Positions 1-8,563 of a DNA stretch of 64,000 nucleotides are shown one piece after another; the first letter of the stretch is position 1, and each line of letters starts with the position of its first letter. The stretch covers positions 27,340 through 91,339 of the forward strand of contig JADGAM010000001.1 of assembly GCA_015232015.1 (NCBI GenBank), given 5' to 3'. The notes under the pieces were generated by a model, which saw only the letters and a program-made list of their open reading frames with translations, searched no databases and was not told where the DNA came from. Both the position numbers and the translations under genes were made by a program. The DNA comes from Oligoflexia bacterium (GTDB taxonomy: Bacteria; Bdellovibrionota; Bacteriovoracia; Bacteriovoracales; Bacteriovoracaceae).

Positions 1-531
1 AATGCAAACACAAGTACAACTACCGCCAGTGCTACGGAATTTTCACATTGTGTGCTTAATCCTCCAAAATATAATTTTAAGAATAAGTTAATTGGTTCCT
101 TTAATGTTTGCCAAAGTAGTGATAAGAGCACTAAAAAAATTATTTTTCAAAATAAAGCTAATATTAGAGACTACAAACTATGTTTTTATCCAATTAATAT
201 TAGCACTAATTCAAATGCTAATTTTGAGTCAAAATCAGTAATGATCGGTGATGAAAAATGTATTTACCCAGTAGTAGCAGAAAAAGTCTTTGAAATAGAA
301 TTTACTATTAATAGAGAGGGATTTACTGATAAAACCTTTAATGGAGTTATGATTATTAAAGATATGCCTTACGGAGAAGTAACTCCATATCACAATAATA
401 TGAAAGAGGTCGAACCAACTTATGTTATAGCTTACAAGGATTGTATGAAGTATCTTGATAAAACAGGTGACGATGTAGCATGCAAGCGTTTCTTGAATAA
501 AAAACAATATATCTTAATTTCATTTTTATAA
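1..531 (+). CDS. Unknown protein, 5-prime end outside window
   Basis: The frame is open from base 1 to the TAA at 529-531, so the start lies upstream; the first in-window start-like codon is GTG at 52. The visible 176 residues begin with a Thr/Ser/Ala-rich stretch and then form a moderately hydrophilic domain with at least six cysteines, suggesting an exported, disulfide-containing domain. No membrane segment is visible. The end lies only 7 bases before the O-antigen ligase start, so the two are probably co-transcribed. I do not recognise the family. Confidence 0.7.
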   Translation, partial: NANTSTTTASATEFSHCVLNPPKYNFKNKLIGSFNVCQSSDKSTKKIIFQNKANIRDYKLCFYPINISTNSNANFESKSVMIGDEKCIYPVVAEKVFEIEFTINREGFTDKTFNGVMIIKDMPYGEVTPYHNNMKEVEPTYVIAYKDCMKYLDKTGDDVACKRFLNKKQYILISFL

Positions 532-538
532 AATAAAT

Positions 539-2653
539 ATGAAATCTATTTTTAATAATAACCTGTTGTACTTAGGTATTCTCTTTTTTTTAATAAACGC
601 ATACGTGAGTTTTATTTTTTATCATGCCAATTCATATAAATTAGTGACTCTTCTTATTGCTAATTTTTGTTTATTATTTTTTATTTTTATAAGTAAAAAA
701 CAAATTTTTTCCTTAAAAACTCTTGCAAAGACTCTGGGCATTTTATTTCTTCCCACACTTGGAGTTCTTCCTGGATTATTAATCTATAGAGGGACATATA
801 ATACTTATTTACCTATAGAATTAGCTACAAATTTATTAGTTATTTTGTGGGCCTATTATATTTACTATTCCCCAATTGATAGTAATGTCGAGGGCCATGG
901 TGATAAAGAAGAAAAAGGAGTTACAATTCTTTTAATCGCAATGGGTATAACGACAATATATACATTTATTTGCCAATATTTTCATATTCCAGAGATTTCG
1001 TCTCGACTTTCTTCAACATTTGGGAATAAGAATTATTTTGCCTGTTTTTTATCTATAATGATTCCCTTATATTTTACCTTATCACTCAATGGATTTTTAA
1101 CTAAGAAAAAAATTGCATATTTTTATCTGTTAGTATTTTTAGCGGCCATTTCGGCCATGTTTACTACTGCCTGTAGAACTGGCATTGTTGCAAGTACAAT
1201 TGCAGTTATGGTGGCCTGTTTTATTTTTTTCTTAAAAAATCCTATTAAAAAAATTGAAAAAACCCAAAAAAAAATTTTGTTAGTATCTATTTTATTAATT
1301 GCAATTGTTTTTATTATGATTGGCCATAAAAATAATTTTTTATTTGCCAAACGTTTTACTGAACTTTTTAGAGATACTGCTACTAGAACTGTAGCATTTA
1401 ATACTGCCATAAAATCAATAAAAGAGGCTCCTCTATTAGGGTATGGAATTGGAAGTTCTTATGATCTTTATTTTAAACATTATGATAAAGAAATAACATT
1501 AAAAGGAGTTCCTGAAGAAACTAGTTATAATCATGTTCATAATGAATTAGTAGAATATATGCAAGAGGGAGGAGTAGTCGGATTAATTATTTTCATATCA
1601 TTTTGGGTTTATATATTTTATCTACTTCATATTAATTTTCATAAGAAAAATAGTAAAAATCAGATCCTCTCTCTGGCATTGGCAGCCGCATTTTTTTCTT
1701 ATCATTTACACAGTCTCTTTGATGTGGCCCCTAGAATGGTGGTGGTTAAACTACCACTATACACGCTTATTGGAATAACTTTACTAATAAGTAGAGATAA
1801 AATGAAAGAGAATAGAGAGTGTGAAGAGAGTAATTTAATTATTAACAAAGGTATTTCATTATTTATTACAACGTTTATTACAATATGTTCTGTAGTATTA
1901 ATACTTCCATGGATGATTCCCCTCTATACTCTCTGTGATTACATGATTACCCAAGAAAAAGATATCCTAATATTAAAAAAAGTAGAAAATACTTTGTACA
2001 AATATCCAAATGTGTATGCTCTATATGAACTTGGAGTTGTGCAACTAAAGCTCGGGCGTTTCAAAGAGGCAACAAAAAGTTTTGAGGCCTCTTTAAATAT
2101 AATTCCTAAATATAAAGATGCTCTTTATTTAGAAGCACTTTCTTATTACTATCAGCAAGATTTTGTTAAGGCCAAAGAGTTTGCTTTGAAATATCAGCAA
2201 CAAGATTTATATGAACAAAAAAATTTAAATTTTTTGATTAAACTTGCTGTAACTTCAAATGATTTTGACTTGTTTTTTGAAGTTATAAAAATATTTTGCA
2301 ACATGTATCTTGTTAATGAAAAAATTAATATTAATGTAAAAACCGATGACCTTACCCCTACTAGTAATGCATTGAAAGCTATGATTTATGTTTATAAAAC
2401 AAATGATAGTGTTACAATTATTTGGGACAAAAAATTTCTCTTTAATTTTTTAAATTTTATTAGAGATGAGTTTGAAATTAAAAAAGTTCAATTATCTTGG
2501 GATAAATCTACAAAAGAAGCACAAAAACGACTTCGTGAATCTTTAGAAAAACAAATTAAAGAACTATTTCCAGATACTGGATTGCTTCAACGTGAAAAAG
2601 ATATTCTTTATGGGATTGTAAGACATATTATTTATTTATATGTTTGGAAGTAA
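539..2653 (+). CDS. O-antigen ligase/polymerase family membrane protein with C-terminal TPRs
   Basis: 704 residues. About the first 440 form some ten to twelve hydrophobic helices. The Wzy_C/WaaL signature lies near residues 295-350: a GYGIG turn followed by HVHNELVEYMQEGG, the conserved His-Asn-Glu periplasmic-loop motif of enzymes that transfer or polymerise undecaprenyl-linked glycans. After a last helix (about 440-465) comes a soluble tail with two TPR-like units (about 490-570, containing YELGVVQLKLGRFKEATKSF). The TPR-bearing architecture is common in O-antigen ligase and PglL-like proteins. There is no clear ribosome binding site at the ATG; coupling to the gene ending at 531 is likely. 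Whether it ligates O-antigen to lipid A-core or to protein cannot be told from sequence. Confidence 0.85.
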   Translation: MKSIFNNNLLYLGILFFLINAYVSFIFYHANSYKLVTLLIANFCLLFFIFISKKQIFSLKTLAKTLGILFLPTLGVLPGLLIYRGTYNTYLPIELATNLLVILWAYYIYYSPIDSNVEGHGDKEEKGVTILLIAMGITTIYTFICQYFHIPEISSRLSSTFGNKNYFACFLSIMIPLYFTLSLNGFLTKKKIAYFYLLVFLAAISAMFTTACRTGIVASTIAVMVACFIFFLKNPIKKIEKTQKKILLVSILLIAIVFIMIGHKNNFLFAKRFTELFRDTATRTVAFNTAIKSIKEAPLLGYGIGSSYDLYFKHYDKEITLKGVPEETSYNHVHNELVEYMQEGGVVGLIIFISFWVYIFYLLHINFHKKNSKNQILSLALAAAFFSYHLHSLFDVAPRMVVVKLPLYTLIGITLLISRDKMKENRECEESNLIINKGISLFITTFITICSVVLILPWMIPLYTLCDYMITQEKDILILKKVENTLYKYPNVYALYELGVVQLKLGRFKEATKSFEASLNIIPKYKDALYLEALSYYYQQDFVKAKEFALKYQQQDLYEQKNLNFLIKLAVTSNDFDLFFEVIKIFCNMYLVNEKININVKTDDLTPTSNALKAMIYVYKTNDSVTIIWDKKFLFNFLNFIRDEFEIKKVQLSWDKSTKEAQKRLRESLEKQIKELFPDTGLLQREKDILYGIVRHIIYLYVWK

Positions 2654-2681
2654 AAAAAATAAGTAATAGGAGTGAATTTTA

Positions 2682-4709
2682 ATGTTTCTAAATTTTAATT
2701 TTAATTTTAATTCTTGTAAAAAAATAATAGCAAATGATGATTTTGTTTTTAATTATAATTTTTTAACTTTTGTTATTCCCTTCCTAGTAGCACTGCTTAC
2801 TTGTTTAGGTGGGGAACTTTTTATCTACTATTTTTATAATCCCGAGGTGACCAGCATTTTGCAAATTGCAAAAGAATTAACTGTTAAAACTGATTTTACT
2901 CCAGAACCAAAAGAGCGAATGCAGTTTTATTTTGCATTCCTGGGGATTCCCCTCTTTTTTATTATTTATTATTTCAGTCTAAAAAATATATTAAAAAAAA
3001 TCTCATCGCAAAATATTAATCGCATTTCATTCATATTATCACTAATTTTAATTCCCTCAATTATCACTCTGATTTTTATTGATTATAAAGAATATTATAA
3101 AGCTTACTTTGAACATTCATATTTCTATGATCATTATTTAATATATACCTTGGCGATAATTATATTTCTTTTTTCATTAAGATATATTTCTAAAATATTT
3201 ATTAAATACCCCATAATAAAAAAAATAATTTTATTATCAGCATTTATATTTATTATTGTGAGCATAAGAGCTCTTTATAAGAATAATATGTTTTATTATC
3301 CCAATAGTATTTTTCATGTAGATGCTGTATTTTATTCAATCATTCAAGTTGCTAAAGGAACGGCCATGTTAACTGATGGGCTTGTTAATACCTATGGACT
3401 CTATGCTCAGTTTTTAGGTCCGATATTTGCCAATAATATTCATGAAAATTTTGCTAATATAAGCAAAGCATTTGCAATTCTTGTGGCATTCTGCTTTTCA
3501 CTGTTTTTTCTTACTCTTTATTTTGAAATAAAAAATAAGTTAATTCTTTATATTGGAATTATTAGTTCCATTTGGATATATATGTTTGCGAAGATAAGAG
3601 ATAATGATTATTATTTTCAATACTATCCACTAAGAGCACTTTTTCCTGCATTAACGTTTTTTATGGCCTTTCTGTATAAGAAAAACCAATCTAAATTTCT
3701 TTATTTTTTATCATTTCCTCTCTTTGCACTGGGAATATTATGGAATCCCGATCATGGTATAGGGTGTTTTATAACTTGGACTGTATTTGTAATTTATGTA
3801 GATAGAAAAAGAGCACTTTATTCTTCTATATTATGGAATTTAGCATATGCAACTTTATCAATAATAATTATATTTTCCCTCTATGTGCTTACTATAAAAT
3901 ATTTCTACGGAGTAACTCCTGAACTGCTAAAACTTTTTAATCTAGTTACGATTTTTCCAAAATTTGGATACATGATGCTTCCAATGTCTCTTTTTCATCC
4001 TTGGAATATTTATCTATTATTATCATTAACAGGCATTGTTTATGCCATAAAAAAATATTTTGAATATGATAAAAATAGTGATCAAAATGAAAAAAATTTT
4101 TCAGCGGAGATGTTACTTGTTTGGAGTTTACTAAGCATAATTTGCTTGGGTTATTTTCAAGGCAGGAGTCACCCCAATACCTTTATTACGATCTTACCTG
4201 CATATATGATACAAATTACTCTCATAACAAATGCTCTCTGGTATTCACAAAAAAATCTATTTATGAGAGTTGCCTGTTTTATTGGAATGTTTTCTCTTTT
4301 AATGAATACCTATGATATGGGAGATTATATAAAGCGTTACCTAATAAAAGGGGACCCTCTTTACACTTTTTCAGAATTTGATAGCAGTATTCCTGAGCAC
4401 ATATATGCTGAAACAAAATTTATTAGAAAGTATGTTAATGAAAAGGAAAATGAAAAAGTAGTAATTTGGATTGTGAATGCACAAGCATTGCATTTTAGCG
4501 AGCTAAACATTTCTTCTGCAATAAATCCAGCAATAGTGGATTTATTCCTTAAAGAAGATGTTGATAGAATTAATTTAGAAATAGAAAAAAAATTACCCAA
4601 GATATTTATACAAGATAGTGAACATTTTTTTGATAAAGTTATACAAGAAAAATATAAAAAAGTAGACAGCTTAGGTGCCATTACCTTTTATCAAAGAAAA
4701 GACGCTTAG
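2682..4709 (+). CDS. Polytopic membrane protein, possible GT-C glycosyltransferase
   Basis: 675 residues with about twelve hydrophobic helices over residues 25-560 and a soluble C-terminal tail of about 110 residues. A loop near residues 208-245 (IFHVDAVFYS, then LTDGLVNTYGLYAQF) resembles the first-loop acidic/YG region of GT-C (PMT/ArnT-like) polyprenyl-phosphate-sugar transferases, but I cannot assign the family firmly. The start is supported by AGGAG nine bases before the ATG. It lies 28 bases after the O-antigen ligase on the same strand, which suggests a shared role in surface glycan assembly. Confidence 0.8.
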   Translation: MFLNFNFNFNSCKKIIANDDFVFNYNFLTFVIPFLVALLTCLGGELFIYYFYNPEVTSILQIAKELTVKTDFTPEPKERMQFYFAFLGIPLFFIIYYFSLKNILKKISSQNINRISFILSLILIPSIITLIFIDYKEYYKAYFEHSYFYDHYLIYTLAIIIFLFSLRYISKIFIKYPIIKKIILLSAFIFIIVSIRALYKNNMFYYPNSIFHVDAVFYSIIQVAKGTAMLTDGLVNTYGLYAQFLGPIFANNIHENFANISKAFAILVAFCFSLFFLTLYFEIKNKLILYIGIISSIWIYMFAKIRDNDYYFQYYPLRALFPALTFFMAFLYKKNQSKFLYFLSFPLFALGILWNPDHGIGCFITWTVFVIYVDRKRALYSSILWNLAYATLSIIIIFSLYVLTIKYFYGVTPELLKLFNLVTIFPKFGYMMLPMSLFHPWNIYLLLSLTGIVYAIKKYFEYDKNSDQNEKNFSAEMLLVWSLLSIICLGYFQGRSHPNTFITILPAYMIQITLITNALWYSQKNLFMRVACFIGMFSLLMNTYDMGDYIKRYLIKGDPLYTFSEFDSSIPEHIYAETKFIRKYVNEKENEKVVIWIVNAQALHFSELNISSAINPAIVDLFLKEDVDRINLEIEKKLPKIFIQDSEHFFDKVIQEKYKKVDSLGAITFYQRKDA

Positions 4710-4904
4710 GGCCCATCGAAAAATAACTGCTCCTTTTTGTATCCACTCTTTATTCTACATTAGGTTAGGCCTCTCCTGATACACTATATTTGCTATATTA
4801 TATATTATGTATGAAAATAATTTGATAAAAATATTCTTAAATAGTAAAATTAATATTAACCTTATCTTTAATACCTTTATAAAAATTTATAATATGGAGT
4901 TACT

Positions 4905-5156
4905 ATGAGTAATGAAGAACAATTAAGAGCTGAACTTGAAAAATTAAAGGCAGAAAACGACAAATTAAAGTCACAACAAGGAAAATCTGCAAAAGGACTT
5001 TCCATGAAAGTCAGTGAGAAGGGTGCCTTATCCATATATGGTCTTGGTCGATTTCCTGTAACCCTCTATAAAGAGCAGTGGGTACGACTTCTTGAAATGA
5101 AAGATGAAATTGCTGATTTTATAAAGGAAAACGACCAACAACTAAAAACTAAATAG
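4905..5156 (+). CDS. Small conserved protein with coiled coil and YGLGRFPVTLYKEQW core
   Basis: 83 residues. Residues 3-30 form a charged heptad-like coiled coil (EEQLRAELEKLKAENDKLK). Residues 31-82 hold a compact domain with KGALSIYGLGRFPVTLYK followed by EQW. From memory this core is highly conserved in small uncharacterised bacterial proteins of many phyla; the function is unknown to me. The start has GGAG five bases upstream. The gene stands alone with about 200 bases upstream and 600 downstream lacking genes, so it probably has its own promoter. Confidence 0.85.
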   Translation: MSNEEQLRAELEKLKAENDKLKSQQGKSAKGLSMKVSEKGALSIYGLGRFPVTLYKEQWVRLLEMKDEIADFIKENDQQLKTK

Positions 5157-5754
5157 TCTTTTATTGTTTTCTATTGATTTTTAATTACGTATATGACCAG
5201 AAAATTTGATCGCTACTAAATAAATTGTTGAGTGTTTTTAGTATAAAAATTGTAGTAGTTGGTTTTTTCTCCTTGAATATTTTCTTCTTCACTTAATTTC
5301 ACAAAAATTAATTTTGGTTGTTAGACTCGTTAGAGAATGCTTGTGAAAAAAATTGTGAGGTAACAACAAAAATTACTAATTACTAAATACTAAATACTAA
5401 ACACTAAACAAAAATAAAATTTCACACGCATACTATAATCTGGAATTGTTCTTGAAAGAATAACTTAAACTAAATTAGTCGCTAGAGCGAAAGCGCCGGC
5501 GACTAATTATGAGAGATTATTATGGGGACATTTTGAAACCAGCTCTGAAATTTTTCAGATGAGTCTATGATTTTTTTATTTGAAGGTGTGAGAGCTATGT
5601 ATTTATGTAATTATTATTTATAGAATTTACCTCTATAAAAATATTATATTGCTTTTAAAACCAAAATAAGGCAATATCCTGATCTGTTCGATGGAGTTCG
5701 CTAAAGTTCAAAATTCGCCTCAACAAATAATAACAATTTAACAGAAGGAGACAT
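5157..5754. other. Gene-free stretch of 598 bases with repeats
   Basis: No plausible gene is seen. It contains a short degenerate tandem run of ACTAAA-type units at about 5375-5408, the 36-bp GC-rich palindrome at 5473-5508, and an imperfect hairpin at about 5545-5570 (CTCTGAAA with TTTCAG). The final bases carry the AAGGAG ribosome binding site of the next gene. No tRNA T-loop or known riboswitch was recognised. Confidence 0.6.
5473..5508 (+). repeat. 36-bp GC-rich palindromic repeat, copy 1
   Basis: The arms AATTAGTCGC and GCGACTAATT are a perfect 10-bp inverted repeat around a GC-rich centre that holds AGCGAAAGCGC. A second copy lies in the opposite orientation at 7738-7773, 33 of 36 positions identical by hand alignment. 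It has no T-run, so it is more likely a REP/MITE-like repeat than a terminator. Confidence 0.8.
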
Positions 5755-6990
5755 ATGTTTTCCAAATCATCATCATCTGAAGGTAGTACACAAAGACTCG
5801 TTAGTCTTTGTGTTTGGTATTTCCTATTCTATGTATTAACAGGAATCAGTGTTAAATATTTTCAAGGTAATCCAAAAGACGGTTTATTAGGTTTTTCTGG
5901 ATTTGAATTTCTTGTTTATAGTACTATTGGTGGACAGCTTATTTGCTTACTAGTAGTGCTTTTTGGTGGTTGGTATAAATTAGAGGTAACAAAAAAAGTA
6001 AAGTTTTTAGGAATGAATGTTCCAGTTGAACTTTTGTACATCATACCTTCTGGAATTTGTACTGCCGTAGTTATTCCCACAACAACATTAATGTACTCAT
6101 TACCAATCTCAGTTATGGTCGCCATGATCATAATGAGAGGTTCCATCATCATCATAAGTAGAATTATAGATAGCATCCAAATTCACCAAGGACTTCTTAA
6201 GAAGAAAGTCTATGCTGAAGAAAATTTGGGTGTATTTTTCTCAGTATTAGCAATTGGTTCTTACTTATTTTGGGCCAAAGCTGATGGTTTTGATTTCTTA
6301 AAATCAACTGCAGCTTTAACCATATTAGGAAGCTACTTATTTGCTTATTCAATTAGAATTTACATCATGAACTATTTCAAGAACACCGCCAGTAAAGGGG
6401 TTAAAAGAGACAATAAAGTTTATTTTGGTATCGAACAAATTGCTGCCGGATTAACTCTCGCTATTGTAACTCTTTTAATCTATTTTTCACCAACACTTTT
6501 TGGCGTTGATAATCCCCAAATAAATGAAGTAATAAAAGCATTTGATAGTCCTCGTTCAGAGTGGCCAGGAGCAATTCTTGCTGGTATGGCCTTTGGGATG
6601 GTTGCTTTCTTTTCAGTATTTTTATTTATGTTCAAAGGTAGAACAGCTACTTTTGCAGGTCTTGTTAACAGATTAACTTCATTAGTTGCAGGAACTGCTG
6701 CTACCTTAATTTCTTATTTTGTTTTTAATGGAAAATTTCCATCTCAATCAGATTGGATTTCATTAGTATTAATCTTTGTAGCTGTTTGGTTTATTGCTAA
6801 AGCAGAAAAGAAAAGAGCTAAAGAACTTGCGGAAACCAAAGAACTTGAAGGTGCTAGCGATAGAAAAAATGCAGAAAAAGGTGATGTTAGAGTAGAAAAA
6901 AGAGATTATTTAGTAGATCCATCTCTTGTGGCCAACAATCAAAACAAAGCAAATCAAACAGCAACTTCTTTTTCAAACAAAACAATATAA
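5755..6990 (+). CDS. DMT (EamA-like) superfamily membrane transporter
   Basis: 411 residues with about ten predicted helices arranged as two similar halves, then a charged cytoplasmic tail (about residues 350-411, rich in Lys/Glu/Asn). The last helices (NRLTSLVAGTAATLISYFVF, then WISLVLIFVAVWFIA) look like the C-terminal half of drug/metabolite or nucleotide-sugar type permeases. Substrate cannot be inferred. AAGGAG sits four bases before the ATG. Codon choice is slightly less AT-biased than in neighbours. The inverted 36-bp palindromes flank the segment containing this gene and the next two. Confidence 0.75.
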   Translation: MFSKSSSSEGSTQRLVSLCVWYFLFYVLTGISVKYFQGNPKDGLLGFSGFEFLVYSTIGGQLICLLVVLFGGWYKLEVTKKVKFLGMNVPVELLYIIPSGICTAVVIPTTTLMYSLPISVMVAMIIMRGSIIIISRIIDSIQIHQGLLKKKVYAEENLGVFFSVLAIGSYLFWAKADGFDFLKSTAALTILGSYLFAYSIRIYIMNYFKNTASKGVKRDNKVYFGIEQIAAGLTLAIVTLLIYFSPTLFGVDNPQINEVIKAFDSPRSEWPGAILAGMAFGMVAFFSVFLFMFKGRTATFAGLVNRLTSLVAGTAATLISYFVFNGKFPSQSDWISLVLIFVAVWFIAKAEKKRAKELAETKELEGASDRKNAEKGDVRVEKRDYLVDPSLVANNQNKANQTATSFSNKTI

Positions 6991-7149
6991 TAATCAATAA
7001 AATTTATTCTATAATTCTATATTTATTCTATAATTCTATACTAGAAAACCACACTATACTAAAAAATACTTGTGATAATTAATCAAGCTTCCGATTATAG
7101 TGCTTGCTAGAAGTTATATCTTTGTTAACTTAAATCAAAAGGGAGGGAT

Positions 7150-7335
7150 ATGATAACGAAAATTAAAAAAATAAAAAATTTGAAAGTTATTATAGCTTCT
7201 ATAATATTAATTGTGTGGGGAATATTTTATTTAATAGAAGATGGATATACGGCCCAATCTGTAAAAGGTTTATTATTTATCGAGAGAGATTTATGCAACA
7301 ATTCGAAAAATTTAAATATCACACCAAAATTTTAG
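7150..7335 (+). CDS. Small single-pass membrane protein
   Basis: 61 residues with a strong GGGAGGG just before the ATG. Residues 13-29 form one hydrophobic helix (VIIASIILIVWGIFYLI) after a Lys-rich N-terminus, implying N-in topology. The last 43 bases overlap the thioesterase start in another frame, so the two could be translationally coupled. No family is recognised. It could instead be a leader peptide or the relic of a longer gene. Confidence 0.5.
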   Translation: MITKIKKIKNLKVIIASIILIVWGIFYLIEDGYTAQSVKGLLFIERDLCNNSKNLNITPKF

Positions 7336-7718
7336 AGAAGCATTTAGATATTTTAGGTCATGTTAATAATGCAACTTACATTCAATTATTCGAAGAAGCA
7401 CGTTGGGATTTTATTACAGAGAGGGGATTTGGTTCTGATGAAGTTATAAGACGTAAAATAGGGCCCATAATAATTGAAACTGAAGTTAAATACAGAAGAG
7501 AATTAAAAAATAGAGAAAACATTTTAATTGAATCTTTTGTAGTGGAATTGATGGATCGACTTCGTTTTAAATTAAAACAAATTATTTATACTGAAAACGG
7601 TAAGGTGGCCACAGAAGCAGTATTTGTTATGGGATTAATGGATCTTGATAAGAGAAAACTAATAAACATAATGCCTGAATTTATGAAAGCAATGGGTATT
7701 GTTAATAGTGAAAGTTAA
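7293..7718 (+). CDS. Acyl-CoA thioesterase, 4HBT (YbgC/FadM-like) family
   Basis: 142 residues from the ATG at 7293, preceded by a GAGAGAGA purine run. The frame is open further upstream, but those residues do not resemble the family. The hot-dog fold signature is near the N-terminus: HLDILGHVNNATYIQLFEEA, with the D..GH.NN pattern and following Glu typical of 4HBT enzymes. These hydrolyse acyl-CoA or acyl-ACP thioesters in the cytoplasm; YbgC associates with Tol-Pal genes in other bacteria, but none is seen here. Length matches the family. Confidence 0.85.
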   Translation: MQQFEKFKYHTKILEKHLDILGHVNNATYIQLFEEARWDFITERGFGSDEVIRRKIGPIIIETEVKYRRELKNRENILIESFVVELMDRLRFKLKQIIYTENGKVATEAVFVMGLMDLDKRKLINIMPEFMKAMGIVNSES

Positions 7719-7737
7719 TTCAATATAATTTCAAATT

Positions 7738-7773
7738 AATTAGTCGCCGGCACTTTCGCTCCAGCGATTAATT
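7738..7773 (-). repeat. 36-bp GC-rich palindromic repeat, copy 2 (inverted)
   Basis: This is the reverse complement of the repeat at 5473-5508 with three differences. One arm has ATTAATCGC instead of ATTAGTCGC, so one base pair is lost. It starts 20 bases after the thioesterase stop. The two copies are in opposite orientation and about 2.2 kb apart. Confidence 0.8.
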
Positions 7774-7867
7774 AAACTTAAATTCAAATTATTTGATCTC
7801 TTGTAATAAAAATAATAATCTTTAAATACATATAATTAATCTGCCTTGCGGGGGAGGGGGGAGAAAT

Positions 7868-8485
7868 TTGAAAATTCAAAATAAAAATAAATGTATAGAG
7901 TATTCATTGGGTAAATTTACTATCATTTTTCTTTTTTTTGTTTTCTTTATTTTTACTAATAAAATACATGCTAGTATTTATTATCAACACAGTCTAAGCA
8001 TCTATAATACACAGGATAATGCTGAAAATCTCAACTACAATACAATGAATAACTTCATGTTTTTAGGCGCAACATTAGGTTCAACCAATAGATTTGTTTT
8101 AGGCTGGAGTATTGTATTGTGGAATCGAACATATAAAAGTCCAGAGGGTACAGATTCAAAGATTAATACGACAGAGCTTGGTCCAAGGGTAATGTATTTT
8201 TTAAATCAAGAAAGAAATTTTGGAATCTCTGCCGCTTATCACGTTTATGCAAAAGGATCAAGAACTCTGGCAACCACTGGTATTAAAGAAAATATCTCTG
8301 GTAATAGTTACTTTATTGCTCTTAGTTACCACTTAAGGCTTACATCAACTATCTATGGAGGAGCGGCCTTTGTGTATCAAACTTTAAATATATCTGAAGC
8401 AACAGTGGATGAAACACAATCAAAGGTAAGCCACTCCTATTCAACCTATTATCCAATGTTAGAGTTTAGCTTGCGTTTTAGATGA
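7868..8485 (+). CDS. Outer-membrane beta-barrel protein, small
   Basis: 205 residues from a TTG start with an unusually G-rich Shine-Dalgarno (GGGGGAGGGGGGAGA at 7850-7864). A signal peptide covers residues 1-36: a basic N-terminus, an FTIIFLFFVFFIF core and a KIHA cleavage site. The remainder alternates polar and hydrophobic residues with many aromatics (NFGISAAYHVYAKG, SYFIALSYHL) and ends in SLRFR, all typical of an eight-stranded barrel. The specific family is not recognised. Confidence 0.75.
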   Translation: MKIQNKNKCIEYSLGKFTIIFLFFVFFIFTNKIHASIYYQHSLSIYNTQDNAENLNYNTMNNFMFLGATLGSTNRFVLGWSIVLWNRTYKSPEGTDSKINTTELGPRVMYFLNQERNFGISAAYHVYAKGSRTLATTGIKENISGNSYFIALSYHLRLTSTIYGGAAFVYQTLNISEATVDETQSKVSHSYSTYYPMLEFSLRFR

Positions 8486-8563
8486 GTCATAGTATACTCT
8501 ATTTTTTTTCTATTTTTTTGCTAATTTTTTGATTTATGGATTTGTTGATGGAGGATTTAGAGT

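Noticed and set aside
5375-5408. CRISPR-like array from repeated TACTAAA units
   Set aside because: The units are 7-8 bases with no spacers and no cas genes; it is a simple tandem repeat.
5473-5508. Integron attC site or rho-independent terminator
   Set aside because: The R-box consensus (GTTRRRY) is missing, there is no T-run, and the copy is far from a gene end; a REP/MITE-type repeat fits better.
7215-7292. Longer N-terminus for the thioesterase
   Set aside because: The extra 26 residues are unlike any 4HBT protein and overlap the small membrane ORF; the ATG at 7293 has a purine-rich site.
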